From the NCBI GenBank assembly GCA_020634975.1, contig JACKAQ010000001.1, forward strand, positions 310,001 to 374,000: a stretch of 64,000 nucleotides of DNA, in the 5' to 3' direction. The position numbers and the translations under genes are program-made. How positions within the stretch are numbered: the stretch's first letter is position 1; each line of letters opens with the position of its first letter. Below are positions 16,556 through 24,202 of the stretch, in pieces. The stretch comes from JACKAQ01 sp020634975 [NCBI: Calditrichia bacterium]. GTDB taxonomy: Bacteria; Calditrichota; Calditrichia; RBG-13-44-9. The notes under the pieces were generated by a model. It was not told the origin of the DNA. It ran no database searches and saw only the letters and a list, made by a program, of their open reading frames with translations.

Positions 16556-17089
16556 ATGAAAACAGTACCGCTATTTGAAGAAGAGCAGCAATTTCGCCAA
16601 CCCTGGCTGATGGCGCTGCTCGGCATTACGGTGGCGCCGATTACACTGTTTTTGATTTATGTGATGATTTCGCAACTGGTTTTCGGAATTCCGGTTGGCA
16701 GCAAACCGATGCCGAACGCGATGGCCATCTGGTTCATGCCGTTGATGGTGTTGATTTGCAGCGGCATTATTTGGTTGTTTTGGAAAAGCAAATTAATCGT
16801 TCGCATCGATTCGGAAATGCTGCTTATCCGTTTTTTCCCATTCACGAAACGGGAAATACCGCTCTCGAAAATCCGGGAATTTGAAGCGCGGAAATACAAT
16901 CCGCTCGGCGAATACGGTGGTTGGGGCGTACGATTGGGCTGGAAAGGCGGCAAAGCCTACACGGTCAGCGGAAATCACGGTGTTCAATTTGTGTTTCGTA
17001 ATGGCGAAAAATTGTTGATCGGCTCGCAAAAAGCGACAGAATTTGAAGCTGCACTGCGGAGCGCTCTCGCTGAAAAAATAGACAAATAA
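16556..17089 (+). CDS. Two-helix membrane protein with PH-like cytoplasmic domain
   Basis: 177 residues with two membrane helices (about residues 18-42 and 58-78), then a ~95-residue soluble beta-rich domain of bacterial PH type (LIVRIDSEMLLIRFFPF, PLSKIREFEAR, YGGWGVRLGWKGGKAYTVSG, GVQFVFRNGEKLLIGSQ). Similar proteins are found as unnamed partners of PspA. ATG 16556 is 16 bases after the previous stop, with CGGAG as ribosome site. Part of the sigma-54 operon; role unknown, possibly membrane sensing or anchoring. Confidence 0.75.
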   Translation: MKTVPLFEEEQQFRQPWLMALLGITVAPITLFLIYVMISQLVFGIPVGSKPMPNAMAIWFMPLMVLICSGIIWLFWKSKLIVRIDSEMLLIRFFPFTKREIPLSKIREFEARKYNPLGEYGGWGVRLGWKGGKAYTVSGNHGVQFVFRNGEKLLIGSQKATEFEAALRSALAEKIDK

Positions 17090-17139
17090 ATGTTTAATAA
17101 TATTACACTTACAACACTCATTTTTCGGAGGATTTTATC

Positions 17140-17862
17140 ATGAATATTTTTCAAAGAATCACAAAATTGGTCGAAGCCAACGTCAATTCGATGCTGGATA
17201 AAGCCGAAGACCCGGAAGTGATGGTTCGCCAAATCATTCGTGAAATGGAAGAAAGCATCATCGAATTGCGCCGCGAAACCGTAAAAGCCGTTGGCGCCCG
17301 CAAATTGCTGGAAAAGAAAATGCAGCTGCTCAATGAAAAATCCGCTGATCTCCAGCAAAAAGCCACACTCGCGCTGGAAAACGGAAACGAAGATTTAGCG
17401 CGCAAATTGCTGGAACAAAAAATCGATGTCGAGAAAGAGAACAGCCAACTCGCAAATGAAGTAGAAACAGCAACTTATCTTGCCGAAAAAATGAAACAGG
17501 ATTTGGTAAAACTGGAAGACCAGGTGCAAATTGCCCGTCGCCAAAAAGAGGAATTGATTCGCCGTAAACTCGCCGCCGAACGCAAAATGAACGCCACCGG
17601 CGCCATTCGCAAAACCCGCGATGCGTTGGAAGCGCTCACCGGTGCCACCAATAGTGCGGACGCGAATATCAACGCCATCGAAGCGCAAAAAGATAAAATT
17701 CTGCAATTGGAAGCCGAAGCCGAGGCGATGGAAGAATTGATGGAAGGGAAATCCGCAGACGCCGAAAGCGAAAAAGAGCTGGAAAAAATGATCCAGAATA
17801 AAGCGGTGGAAGACGAATTGGCAAAGCTGAAAAAGATGCTCAGTGACGGCAAAAAAAAGTAG
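17140..17862 (+). CDS. pspA: PspA/IM30 family membrane-stress protein (copy 1)
   Basis: 240 residues, full family length. The N-terminal amphipathic helix (MNIFQRITKLVEANVNSMLD) and the signature AEDPEVMVRQIIREMEE are followed by the long helical hairpin typical of ESCRT-III-like PspA (to about residue 150) and a charged C-terminal helix. PspA binds stressed membranes as oligomers, and in E. coli also inhibits PspF. The PspF-like gene and sigma-54 promoter upstream fit that circuit. Excellent ribosome site (CGGAGG). Confidence 0.95.
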   Translation: MNIFQRITKLVEANVNSMLDKAEDPEVMVRQIIREMEESIIELRRETVKAVGARKLLEKKMQLLNEKSADLQQKATLALENGNEDLARKLLEQKIDVEKENSQLANEVETATYLAEKMKQDLVKLEDQVQIARRQKEELIRRKLAAERKMNATGAIRKTRDALEALTGATNSADANINAIEAQKDKILQLEAEAEAMEELMEGKSADAESEKELEKMIQNKAVEDELAKLKKMLSDGKKK

Positions 17863-17920
17863 CGAATTGAAACAGATCATAAAACCAATTTCGAGTAGCT
17901 AATTCAATGGGAGAATCACC

Positions 17921-18541
17921 ATGTTAAAACTATACCTCGCCTGCCTATTATTTGGTGGCTTATTTATCATCATCTCCCTGTTTTTTGGCGCGGATGCTGA
18001 CGCGGAAGCCGATGTGGATGTGGATGTTGACACTGACATCGACGTGGATACGGATGTGGAAATGGACGCCGACGCCGCAGAAGTCGAAGTTTCCGGCGAA
18101 GGTACTGTGGAAGCCATTAAATTTCTCAGCTTTCGCAATTTTGTGTTTTTTGTGGCCTTTTTCGGGCTCACCGGCAGCCTGCTCACCTGGATTGGCAGCA
18201 ACTTTTTGTTGACGTTTGGCGCAGCCATTACGCTGGGATTTGTGGCGGCAACCGTTATGCATCGGGTGATGAAACAACTGGCGGCAACCGAAGTGGGCGA
18301 AACGCTGAATCTCGACCGGTTGGTTGGCATGCCGGCAAAAGTGACGATCAACGTTTCCCGGGATCATCGCGGCAAAGTATCGCTGGAAGCCGTCGGACAA
18401 CGCATGCAGCTCCTCGCCCAAACGGCAGAAGAATCGGAACGCGATGAGTTCAGTGTTGGTGAATCGGTTTACATTTTGCACGTAAAAAACGGTATTGCAT
18501 TTGTTGTGGAAGAAGCCTTTATCAACTCCGCAACCATTTGA
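17921..18541 (+). CDS. NfeD/YqiJ-like membrane protein with OB-fold and alternating acidic tract
   Basis: 206 residues. TM1 is at ~5-22, a linker at 25-57 follows, then TM2-3 (~71-113) and a C-terminal OB-fold-like domain (about 130-202: LVGMPAKVTINVSRDHRGKV, EFSVGESVYILHVKNG, FVVEE). NfeD-like proteins pair with SPFH proteins, and a flotillin gene follows. The linker has Asp or Glu at every second position from 25 to 51 (14 in a row), which would present a continuous acidic face. Ribosome site GGGAGA before ATG 17921. Confidence 0.87.
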   Translation: MLKLYLACLLFGGLFIIISLFFGADADAEADVDVDVDTDIDVDTDVEMDADAAEVEVSGEGTVEAIKFLSFRNFVFFVAFFGLTGSLLTWIGSNFLLTFGAAITLGFVAATVMHRVMKQLAATEVGETLNLDRLVGMPAKVTINVSRDHRGKVSLEAVGQRMQLLAQTAEESERDEFSVGESVYILHVKNGIAFVVEEAFINSATI

Positions 18542-18591
18542 TCACCCGTTTATTTATAAATTCGCAGATGTAAAATAATGGAGGATGTCAC

Positions 18592-18789
18592 ATGATTACC
18601 AAAGATTACCACCGCACATTATTTCTTTCGATGATTTTGATCGCCCTCGGTGTGTCGATTTCCACCACAATGGGGGATTCTTCGGGCACCATTGGCACGG
18701 TGATGATCGCCGTTGGCGGCTTATTTTTTATCATCGGAATGACCAAAAGAAGAAAATTTGAACAAAAAAATCACCACCCAAAATCATAG
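18592..18789 (+). CDS. Small two-helix membrane protein
   Basis: 65 residues with helices at about 9-27 and 35-52 and a basic tail (TKRRKFEQKNHHPKS), so the C-terminus should be cytoplasmic. ATG 18592 has a strong GGAGG ribosome site. No family recognised. Its place between the NfeD-like and flotillin genes suggests a small subunit of that membrane complex. Confidence 0.7.
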   Translation: MITKDYHRTLFLSMILIALGVSISTTMGDSSGTIGTVMIAVGGLFFIIGMTKRRKFEQKNHHPKS

Positions 18790-18800
18790 AAAGGTTAGCT

Positions 18801-18980
18801 ATGATATACGTTGGTTTACTGATTTTAGCTTATGTGGCGGTTTGTCTCTATCGCGGAAATTTGATTTGGGAATTGGGCGTTTCCCGCCGCAGTAACAGTC
18901 CTTATTTTTACTGGTTTGGTATCGGAACTTATTCGGTAGTCGCGCTGATGATGATTTACGCAGGCTACATAAATCTATAA
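18801..18980 (+). CDS. Very small membrane protein (59 aa)
   Basis: ATG 18801 follows AAAGG and starts 11 bases after the previous stop. The product has two hydrophobic helices (MIYVGLLILAYVAVCLY and a C-terminal one around SVVALMMIYAGY) joined by an aromatic, basic loop (SRRSNSPYFYWFG). Codon use is like that of its neighbours, and the gene fills an otherwise unexplained 230-base gap. Function unknown. Confidence 0.65.
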   Translation: MIYVGLLILAYVAVCLYRGNLIWELGVSRRSNSPYFYWFGIGTYSVVALMMIYAGYINL

Positions 18981-19035
18981 TAAACATTTGTTTGCAATTC
19001 AACTTAACCAACTTAACTTTTAGGAGGGTTGTGAT

Positions 19036-20580
19036 ATGGATTTCATAAGTGCTATCATATTTATCGTTGTTATCCTCGCGGTTGTTGTGGTGATGATGGT
19101 CAGCCGCTTGCTGATTGTCTGCCATCCCAACGAAGTTGTGATACTTTCCGGACGCAAACGTAAACTGCCGGACGGATCGATTGTCGGTTACCGGCTCATT
19201 CGCGGCGGTCGCGCGGTGCGCATGCCGGTGCTGGAAAAAGCAGCCCGCATGTCGCTGGAATCGATTCCCCTGGAGCTTTCGGTGCGCAACGCGTATTCCA
19301 AAGGCGGTATTCCGTTGAATGTGGATGCCATCGCCAACATCAAAATTGATTCGACAGAACCGGCGTTCGGCAACGCGGTCGAGCGTTTTTTGATGAAACC
19401 GATGCAGGAAATTCACCAGATTGCGAAAGATACGCTGGAAGGTAACCTGCGCGGCGTGCTGGCATCGCTGACGCCGGAAGAAGTGAACGAAGACCGCCTG
19501 AAGTTTGCCCAAAGCCTTATCGAAGAAGCGGATAACGATTTGAACCAACTCGGTTTGCAACTCGATACGCTGAAAATTCAGAATGTCGCGGACGAAGCGG
19601 GATATCTCGATTCGATCGGTCGCCGCAAAACCGCCGAAGTGCTCTCAACCGCACGAATGGCAGAAGCCGCAAAAGCCGCCGAAGCGGAACAGGCAGAAGC
19701 GGAAGCACGCCAGTTTGCGGAAATTGCCAAAGCCAAAGCAGATCAGGAAATTAAAGCGGCGCAAATTTCTGCGGATCGCGAAGTGAAGATGGCCAAAGCC
19801 CGCGCCGATGCCGCAGCCCGTCAGGCGGAAGCGGAGCAGGAAGCCGTCGCAAAGGAAGCGGAAGCGACATCACTGCGGAAAGCTGAGGTCGCAAAAGCAA
19901 TGGCTGATCAGGAAATTCGCACATCGCAAATTAAGGCAGATCAAGAGGTTAAGGTATCTCGCGCTATTGCAGATCAACAGATCGAAACTGAGAACAACAA
20001 TCTGCGTATGAAAAAAGCGGAACTGGAACGCGAAGCCATTATCATGGAAAAAGAAGCGGAAGTTGCCGGACAAAAAGCCCAGGCAAAATACGAACAGGAT
20101 ATGGAAGAAGAACGCATTCTGCTGCAACAAAAACGCCTGATGGCAGACGTTATCGAACCCGCAAAAGCCAAAAAAGAAGCGATGGAGCTGGAAGCACGCG
20201 GCGAAGCTGCGCCGATTCTCGAGAAAGGTAAAGCGAACATCGAAGTGCTGGATCAGATGATCAAAACCTACCTCAGCGCCAAAGGTGAAGGCGAAAAAGT
20301 ATTCATGCTGAACATGTTGCCGGATATTATCAAACAACTGTCCGACACGGTGAACAAGGTCACGATCGACAAAGTGAGTGTGATCGACAGCGGCGGAAAC
20401 GGCAGCCACGGCGTGGCAAATTTCATCAACCAGTTGCCCGCAGCAGTGGTTTCGCTGGCGGAACAGATCGAAAACGCCACCGGTGTGAACATCCTCAACC
20501 AGTTCAAACAGAAACCGGAAATTGGTCAGATTGTCCACCACAACGGTGAGCACGACAAAGCGAAAGATGATGAGAAGTAG
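19036..20580 (+). CDS. Flotillin/YqiK-like SPFH-domain protein
   Basis: 514 residues. One N-terminal membrane helix (~4-26) is followed by an SPFH/Band-7 domain (about 30-210: VVILSGRKRKLPDGS, NVDAIANIKID, LEGNLRGVLASLTPEEV, LDTLKIQNVADE). Then comes a long Ala/Glu/Lys-rich coiled coil (~210-400) with repeated AE..AKA units, and a C-terminal region (VFMLNMLPDIIKQLSDTV) typical of flotillins. Flotillins form oligomeric rings that organise membrane microdomains. Together with the NfeD-like gene this resembles E. coli yqiJK. Very good ribosome site (TAGGAGG). Confidence 0.93.
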   Translation: MDFISAIIFIVVILAVVVVMMVSRLLIVCHPNEVVILSGRKRKLPDGSIVGYRLIRGGRAVRMPVLEKAARMSLESIPLELSVRNAYSKGGIPLNVDAIANIKIDSTEPAFGNAVERFLMKPMQEIHQIAKDTLEGNLRGVLASLTPEEVNEDRLKFAQSLIEEADNDLNQLGLQLDTLKIQNVADEAGYLDSIGRRKTAEVLSTARMAEAAKAAEAEQAEAEARQFAEIAKAKADQEIKAAQISADREVKMAKARADAAARQAEAEQEAVAKEAEATSLRKAEVAKAMADQEIRTSQIKADQEVKVSRAIADQQIETENNNLRMKKAELEREAIIMEKEAEVAGQKAQAKYEQDMEEERILLQQKRLMADVIEPAKAKKEAMELEARGEAAPILEKGKANIEVLDQMIKTYLSAKGEGEKVFMLNMLPDIIKQLSDTVNKVTIDKVSVIDSGGNGSHGVANFINQLPAAVVSLAEQIENATGVNILNQFKQKPEIGQIVHHNGEHDKAKDDEK

Positions 20581-20593
20581 GTTAAAAAAACCG

Positions 20594-20631
20594 CACCATC
20601 AGCATGAAACGCTTGTTCCGCGCTGATGGTG
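20594..20631 (+). terminator. Stem-loop after the flotillin gene
   Basis: CACCATCAGC (20594-20603) pairs with GCTGATGGTG (20622-20631), 10-base arms with an 18-base loop. There is no T-run behind it, so it may be a weak or Rho-assisted terminator, or an mRNA processing hairpin, separating the two halves of the PspA cluster. Confidence 0.5.
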
Positions 20632-20755
20632 TGTTAAAACAAACGAAAACAAATATTTAGAAATACATCGAATTTTTCAAAAAATGAAAAAGAACAAGAC
20701 TATTTCTGCCGGGTTGATGAAAGTATGAACAGAAAAAAACCTAAAACACTGAGCC

Positions 20756-21202
20756 GTGAAGATAGAGCTAAAAGGCGAAAAAGAGAGACTAATCAAACTC
20801 ATTTTATCAAAGCTATTCATCAGCCTTTTATTGGGGATGTTTAACGGTGCAGTTGTAGATAATATTAAAATAGGATTCTGGTCGGTTTTAATTTTCATAG
20901 CAACATTTACGGCTTCCTATTTTATTAGAAATTACATTCGTGTTCGACTTTATCTAACTGCTGTTCTATGGGGTTTGGTTTGGGGCGCATGTATGTCAGG
21001 TATCTTAACACTCAATTATTACGGACGACATGGGTTCAGAGATGATACGATCGCATTAGCAATTATTATGCTTTTGGGTTATTCACTCATGTTCGTAATA
21101 GATATTTATATTGGGAGACATGATTATATTAAACCAGATTTTCAGTCTTATGGTGAGTTTTACAAAAGCTGGTTCAATTATAAGTATCTTAAAAACAAAT
21201 AA
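20756..21202 (+). CDS. Four-helix membrane protein of unknown function
   Basis: 148 residues from GTG 20756, with an in-frame stop just upstream that forbids a longer reading. About four membrane helices (12-30, 38-58, 66-86, 97-116) and a charged tail rich in Tyr/Lys. No good ribosome site is seen. A 39-codon frame starting at ATG 20725 (MNRKKPKTLSREDRAKRRKRE) overlaps the start in another frame, so the real N-terminus may be hidden by a frameshift. The region is clearly more AT-rich than its neighbours, a hint of separate origin. Confidence 0.6.
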   Translation: MKIELKGEKERLIKLILSKLFISLLLGMFNGAVVDNIKIGFWSVLIFIATFTASYFIRNYIRVRLYLTAVLWGLVWGACMSGILTLNYYGRHGFRDDTIALAIIMLLGYSLMFVIDIYIGRHDYIKPDFQSYGEFYKSWFNYKYLKNK

Positions 21203-21234
21203 TTAGACTCAAAATATTTGAAAGGAGCACAGTA

Positions 21235-21798
21235 TTGGGATTCACAAATTTTTTCAAAGGAAAAAAAGAAGGTGAAGAATTTGATCCACTACGGGACTTG
21301 ACACTTTCAAAAATGAAGGTCGGGTATTTTGTTGAATTTGATCTGAAAACCTGGCAGGTTACCGCATACAATAAATACGATTTTGGCGACGGCTTATGGA
21401 GCGAGGAATGGGAACTGACCTCCGGTCGCGAAAAAATCTGGCTGGAAAAACGCGAAGATGACGAAGTGGAATGGACCGTCAGCAAAAAGCTGCCAATCGG
21501 CGCAATTGCGGAAGATGTCCGCCAGCACGTCAAAGATTTCGACGATCCGCCGGGGCAAATTTCCGTGAAGGAAAAAACGTTTTATCTGGATGAATCCGGT
21601 TCGGTCTATTATTATCCCGGTGGCAACACTCAACAACAGGGTCAGGGTATCATCGCATGGGAATATATTGATGATGACGATGAAAATTTTGTGAGCATCG
21701 AGCAATGGGGCGAGGATGATTTTGAAGCATCGCAAGGCTATTATGTGGAAGAATTTATGTTTAGCAACATCCTGCCGTCGGGGGACGCACAAGCTTGA
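21235..21798 (+). CDS. DUF4178-type protein of the PspA cluster
   Basis: 187 residues from TTG 21235; this start is chosen because AAAGGAG lies 8 bases upstream and no ATG fits. The core (LSKMKVGYFVEFDLKTWQVTAY, SEEWELTSG, WLEKREDDEVEW, SVKEKTFYLDESG, and the W..Y.DD...ISIEQWG-like end) is the beta-rich DUF4178 pattern. This family is recurrently found beside PspA, DUF350 and aminopropyltransferase genes. Soluble and acidic, presumably cytoplasmic. Confidence 0.78.
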   Translation: MGFTNFFKGKKEGEEFDPLRDLTLSKMKVGYFVEFDLKTWQVTAYNKYDFGDGLWSEEWELTSGREKIWLEKREDDEVEWTVSKKLPIGAIAEDVRQHVKDFDDPPGQISVKEKTFYLDESGSVYYYPGGNTQQQGQGIIAWEYIDDDDENFVSIEQWGEDDFEASQGYYVEEFMFSNILPSGDAQA

Positions 21799-21807
21799 CG
21801 GAAGCAT

Positions 21808-21821
21808 GGATAAAGGATAAA
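21808..21821. repeat. Two copies of heptamer GGATAAA
   Basis: GGATAAA twice in tandem after the DUF4178 stop, the same motif as the four-copy array at 1932-1959. Confidence 0.7.
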
Positions 21822-21909
21822 GTAAATTTTTTGACTTTTTCAATATTAAACAATAAAAAACAACATTTCTAAATCAATAAAATACAAACACTTAAAAAAG
21901 GGGTTTGTT

Positions 21910-22626
21910 TTGAAAAAAACAATTACATTTGCACTTTTCGGAATTGTTGCGTTGCTGCTGTCGAGCTGCGGCGCATCGAATCCGGTTGAGAAAATGCAAC
22001 GCGAGCTGGACGATTATCCGGAATATTCCATTATTCTGGAAGATATGAAAATGGAAGGCACTTTTTTTAAGGATTACTTTCATCAATATAAAATTATTCA
22101 TGCGGAAAAAGCCGGTGATTCGCTGGCATATTTCACCAATCAAACAGAATGGATTTTGGTAGATGAAGATTTTTTCAGCAATTACCAACGGTATTTGGGA
22201 ATGACAATTGCATCCAAATCTGCTGAAGGTGATGTGAGCGACTCTCCGCAACCGCCGGGCTACCAATATGTTGGCGATGAACGCTACGGCCAATGGCGAA
22301 CCGATAACTCCGGCAACAGCTTTTGGGAATTTTACGGAAAATATGCCATGTTGCAGGCGCTGCTCGGCGGCTGGAATCGCCCGATTTATCAGGATGACTG
22401 GCGCGATTACCGCACCTCCCGGCGCAACAATCAGCCGTATTTCGGCAAAAATCGCCAGTGGGGCACCGACGGAACCGCAACGAAAAAAACGAATCCAACA
22501 TTTTTCCAACGCCGCCAAATGCGCGAGCAGGCGTCCAAACAATCCTTTACGGATAAGCTGAAACAACGCACACGCCGCAGTAATATGAGTAAATCCCGAA
22601 GCCGCAGCGGTGGTTTTGGAAAATAA
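21910..22626 (+). CDS. Lipoprotein of the PspA/DUF350 cluster
   Basis: 238 residues from TTG 21910 (AAAAGGGG ribosome site). Signal peptide MKKTITFALFGIVALLLSSC with lipobox LSSC, so a lipoprotein. The mature part has an alpha/beta N-terminal domain (~20-110), a conserved-looking aromatic core (PPGYQYVGDERYGQW, SFWEFYGKYA) and a very basic C-terminus (QRRQMREQ, KQRTRRSNMSKSRSRSGGFGK). Similar proteins accompany DUF350 genes, but I know no function. The basic, Ser/Gly-rich end could bind a polyanionic surface. Confidence 0.75.
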   Translation: MKKTITFALFGIVALLLSSCGASNPVEKMQRELDDYPEYSIILEDMKMEGTFFKDYFHQYKIIHAEKAGDSLAYFTNQTEWILVDEDFFSNYQRYLGMTIASKSAEGDVSDSPQPPGYQYVGDERYGQWRTDNSGNSFWEFYGKYAMLQALLGGWNRPIYQDDWRDYRTSRRNNQPYFGKNRQWGTDGTATKKTNPTFFQRRQMREQASKQSFTDKLKQRTRRSNMSKSRSRSGGFGK

Positions 22627-22641
22627 ACAAATGAGGAAATA

Positions 22642-22824
22642 ATGAAACATAACGATCAAAATCAGGACAATAAAAAAGAAATGGGAAAATGGGTTGCCGT
22701 TGGCATCGCTATCGGAACGGCAATGGGCGTTTCGATGGATAATATCGGGCTTGGCATCTCGTTGGGTCTTGTGATCGGTCTGGCAATCGGCACAGTAAAA
22801 TCCCGAAATGATAAAACGGAGTAA
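22642..22824 (+). CDS. Small glycine-zipper membrane protein
   Basis: 60 residues: a charged 15-residue head, then a Gly-rich hydrophobic region with GxxxG-type spacing (VGIAIGTAMGVSMD, GLGISLGLVIGLAIGT) and a charged tail. ATG 22642 follows TGAGGAA. It sits 15 bases after the lipoprotein gene and 3 bases before DUF350, so it is within the operon. Glycine zippers often oligomerise in membranes. Confidence 0.7.
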   Translation: MKHNDQNQDNKKEMGKWVAVGIAIGTAMGVSMDNIGLGISLGLVIGLAIGTVKSRNDKTE

Positions 22825-22827
22825 AAA

Positions 22828-23673
22828 ATGACTTTAGACCAAACCATATCCGGACTAATTTACCTTATTGCAGTGTTTATACTTTTTTGGCTGGGAAAAG
22901 TGGTTTATGGAATAACCAATCCGCGCATCAATTTGCGCGATGAATTGGTGAAAAAAGATAATCTGGCGATGGCGCTGGCAGTGATCGGCTACTATTTCGG
23001 GCTGATTATCGCGTTGGGTGGCGTGCTTTCCAGCGAATCCGCAGGATTGTTCATCGATCTGTTCGAAATATTTTTTTACGGCATTATTTCGATTGTCCTG
23101 ATGAATTTTTCGATTAAAATCAATGACAAAATCATCCTCAGCAAATTTGACAATATCAAAGAAATTATCGATGATCAGAACGCCGGAACGGGCGTTGTGG
23201 AAGCGGCCAACCACATTGCTGTGGGCATGATTATCGCCGGCGCGATGAGCGGCGATTACGGCGGCTGGGCAACTGCGCTCACATTCTGGATTTTGGGACA
23301 AGCCGTGCTGATTGTCGCAGGCATTGTTTACGCCAAAATTCTGCCGTTCGATCTGCACGCGGAAATCGAAAAAGATAACGTTGCTGTGGGCGTTGCGTTT
23401 GCGGGTGTGCTGATCGCCATCGGCAACATCTTGCGCATCGGCTCCACCGGCGATTTTATTTCGTGGCAACAGAATCTCACCACGTTTTTCGGATTCGTCA
23501 TATTCGGACTGGTGCTGCTGCCGGTTTTGCGCTTTCTGACCGACAAAGTGTTGCTCCCCGGCGAAAAACTTACCGATGAACTGGTGAACCAGACAAATCC
23601 GAATATCGGTGCCGGTGCGGTGGAAGCGTTTGCCTATATCGGTGCGTCGTTTTTGATTGGTTGGGTTATATAG
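22828..23673 (+). CDS. DUF350 membrane protein (tandem domains)
   Basis: 281 residues with about eight membrane helices arranged as two DUF350 units (roughly 5-135 and 145-281). Each carries the family pattern DELVKKDNLAMALAVIGYYFG / HAEIEKDNVAVGVAFAGVL and a helix ending in a small-residue stretch. E. coli YjfL has a single unit and lies next to a PspA homologue. DUF350 is membrane-embedded and uncharacterised; a channel-like or polyamine-related role has been suggested only from gene neighbourhoods. It starts 3 bases after the previous stop. Confidence 0.88.
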   Translation: MTLDQTISGLIYLIAVFILFWLGKVVYGITNPRINLRDELVKKDNLAMALAVIGYYFGLIIALGGVLSSESAGLFIDLFEIFFYGIISIVLMNFSIKINDKIILSKFDNIKEIIDDQNAGTGVVEAANHIAVGMIIAGAMSGDYGGWATALTFWILGQAVLIVAGIVYAKILPFDLHAEIEKDNVAVGVAFAGVLIAIGNILRIGSTGDFISWQQNLTTFFGFVIFGLVLLPVLRFLTDKVLLPGEKLTDELVNQTNPNIGAGAVEAFAYIGASFLIGWVI

Positions 23674-23721
23674 CTGGTTTCTAGTTTCTGGTTTCTGGTT
23701 TCTGGATTGAAGATTCTGGAT
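23674..23721. repeat. Left flank repeat of the four-helix-bundle gene (TTTCTGG heptamers)
   Basis: Several imperfect TTTCTGG units and a spaced ATTCTGGAT directly after the DUF350 stop. The array is the inverse of the CCAGAAT array at 24260-24287 on the other side of the four-helix-bundle gene. Confidence 0.8.
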
Positions 23722-23743
23722 GCTCTGAAAAATGTAAACTTAA

Positions 23744-24202
23744 GTGCAGAATGTGAAAATGAGTTACAAAAAATTGCAGATATGGCAGCTATCTCGTGAA
23801 ATTGTGATTGATATTCACAAAATGACGCTGGAAACGTTACCAAAATTTGAGATGTTCGAAACAGGATCACAAATTCGCAGATCGAGCAAATCGACCAAAT
23901 CTTTGATTGTGGAAGGATACGGCAGGCGCTATTATAAACAGGATTTCATACGTTATTTATTGAATGCGCTCGCCTCTAACGATGAAACAATTGATCATTT
24001 AGAAACCCTTTTCGAAACAAAGTCTTTATCTGATTCAATTCTGTACGAAAACATACACGAACGGCTTATTTCTTTAGGTAAAATGCTCAACAATTTCATC
24101 AACTCGGTTCAAAAAAATCATCAGACACCATCGATTTATGTAAAGGAAGAAATGCCAGACTATCTGAATTTTCCGGAAACAAAAGATGACAAAACAGAAT
24201 AA
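23744..24202 (+). CDS. Four-helix bundle protein (S23/intervening-sequence family)
   Basis: 152 residues, or 147 from the second ATG at 23759. The hallmarks of the S23 ribosomal-IVS four-helix family are present: [61 protein letters not shown]. These proteins were first noticed in 23S rRNA insertions but mostly occur as isolated genes flanked by short repeats. This copy is more AT-rich than its neighbours, interrupts the DUF350/aminopropyltransferase pair and is bracketed by inverted repeat arrays, all of which suggest insertion. Function unknown. Confidence 0.9.
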   Translation: MQNVKMSYKKLQIWQLSREIVIDIHKMTLETLPKFEMFETGSQIRRSSKSTKSLIVEGYGRRYYKQDFIRYLLNALASNDETIDHLETLFETKSLSDSILYENIHERLISLGKMLNNFINSVQKNHQTPSIYVKEEMPDYLNFPETKDDKTE

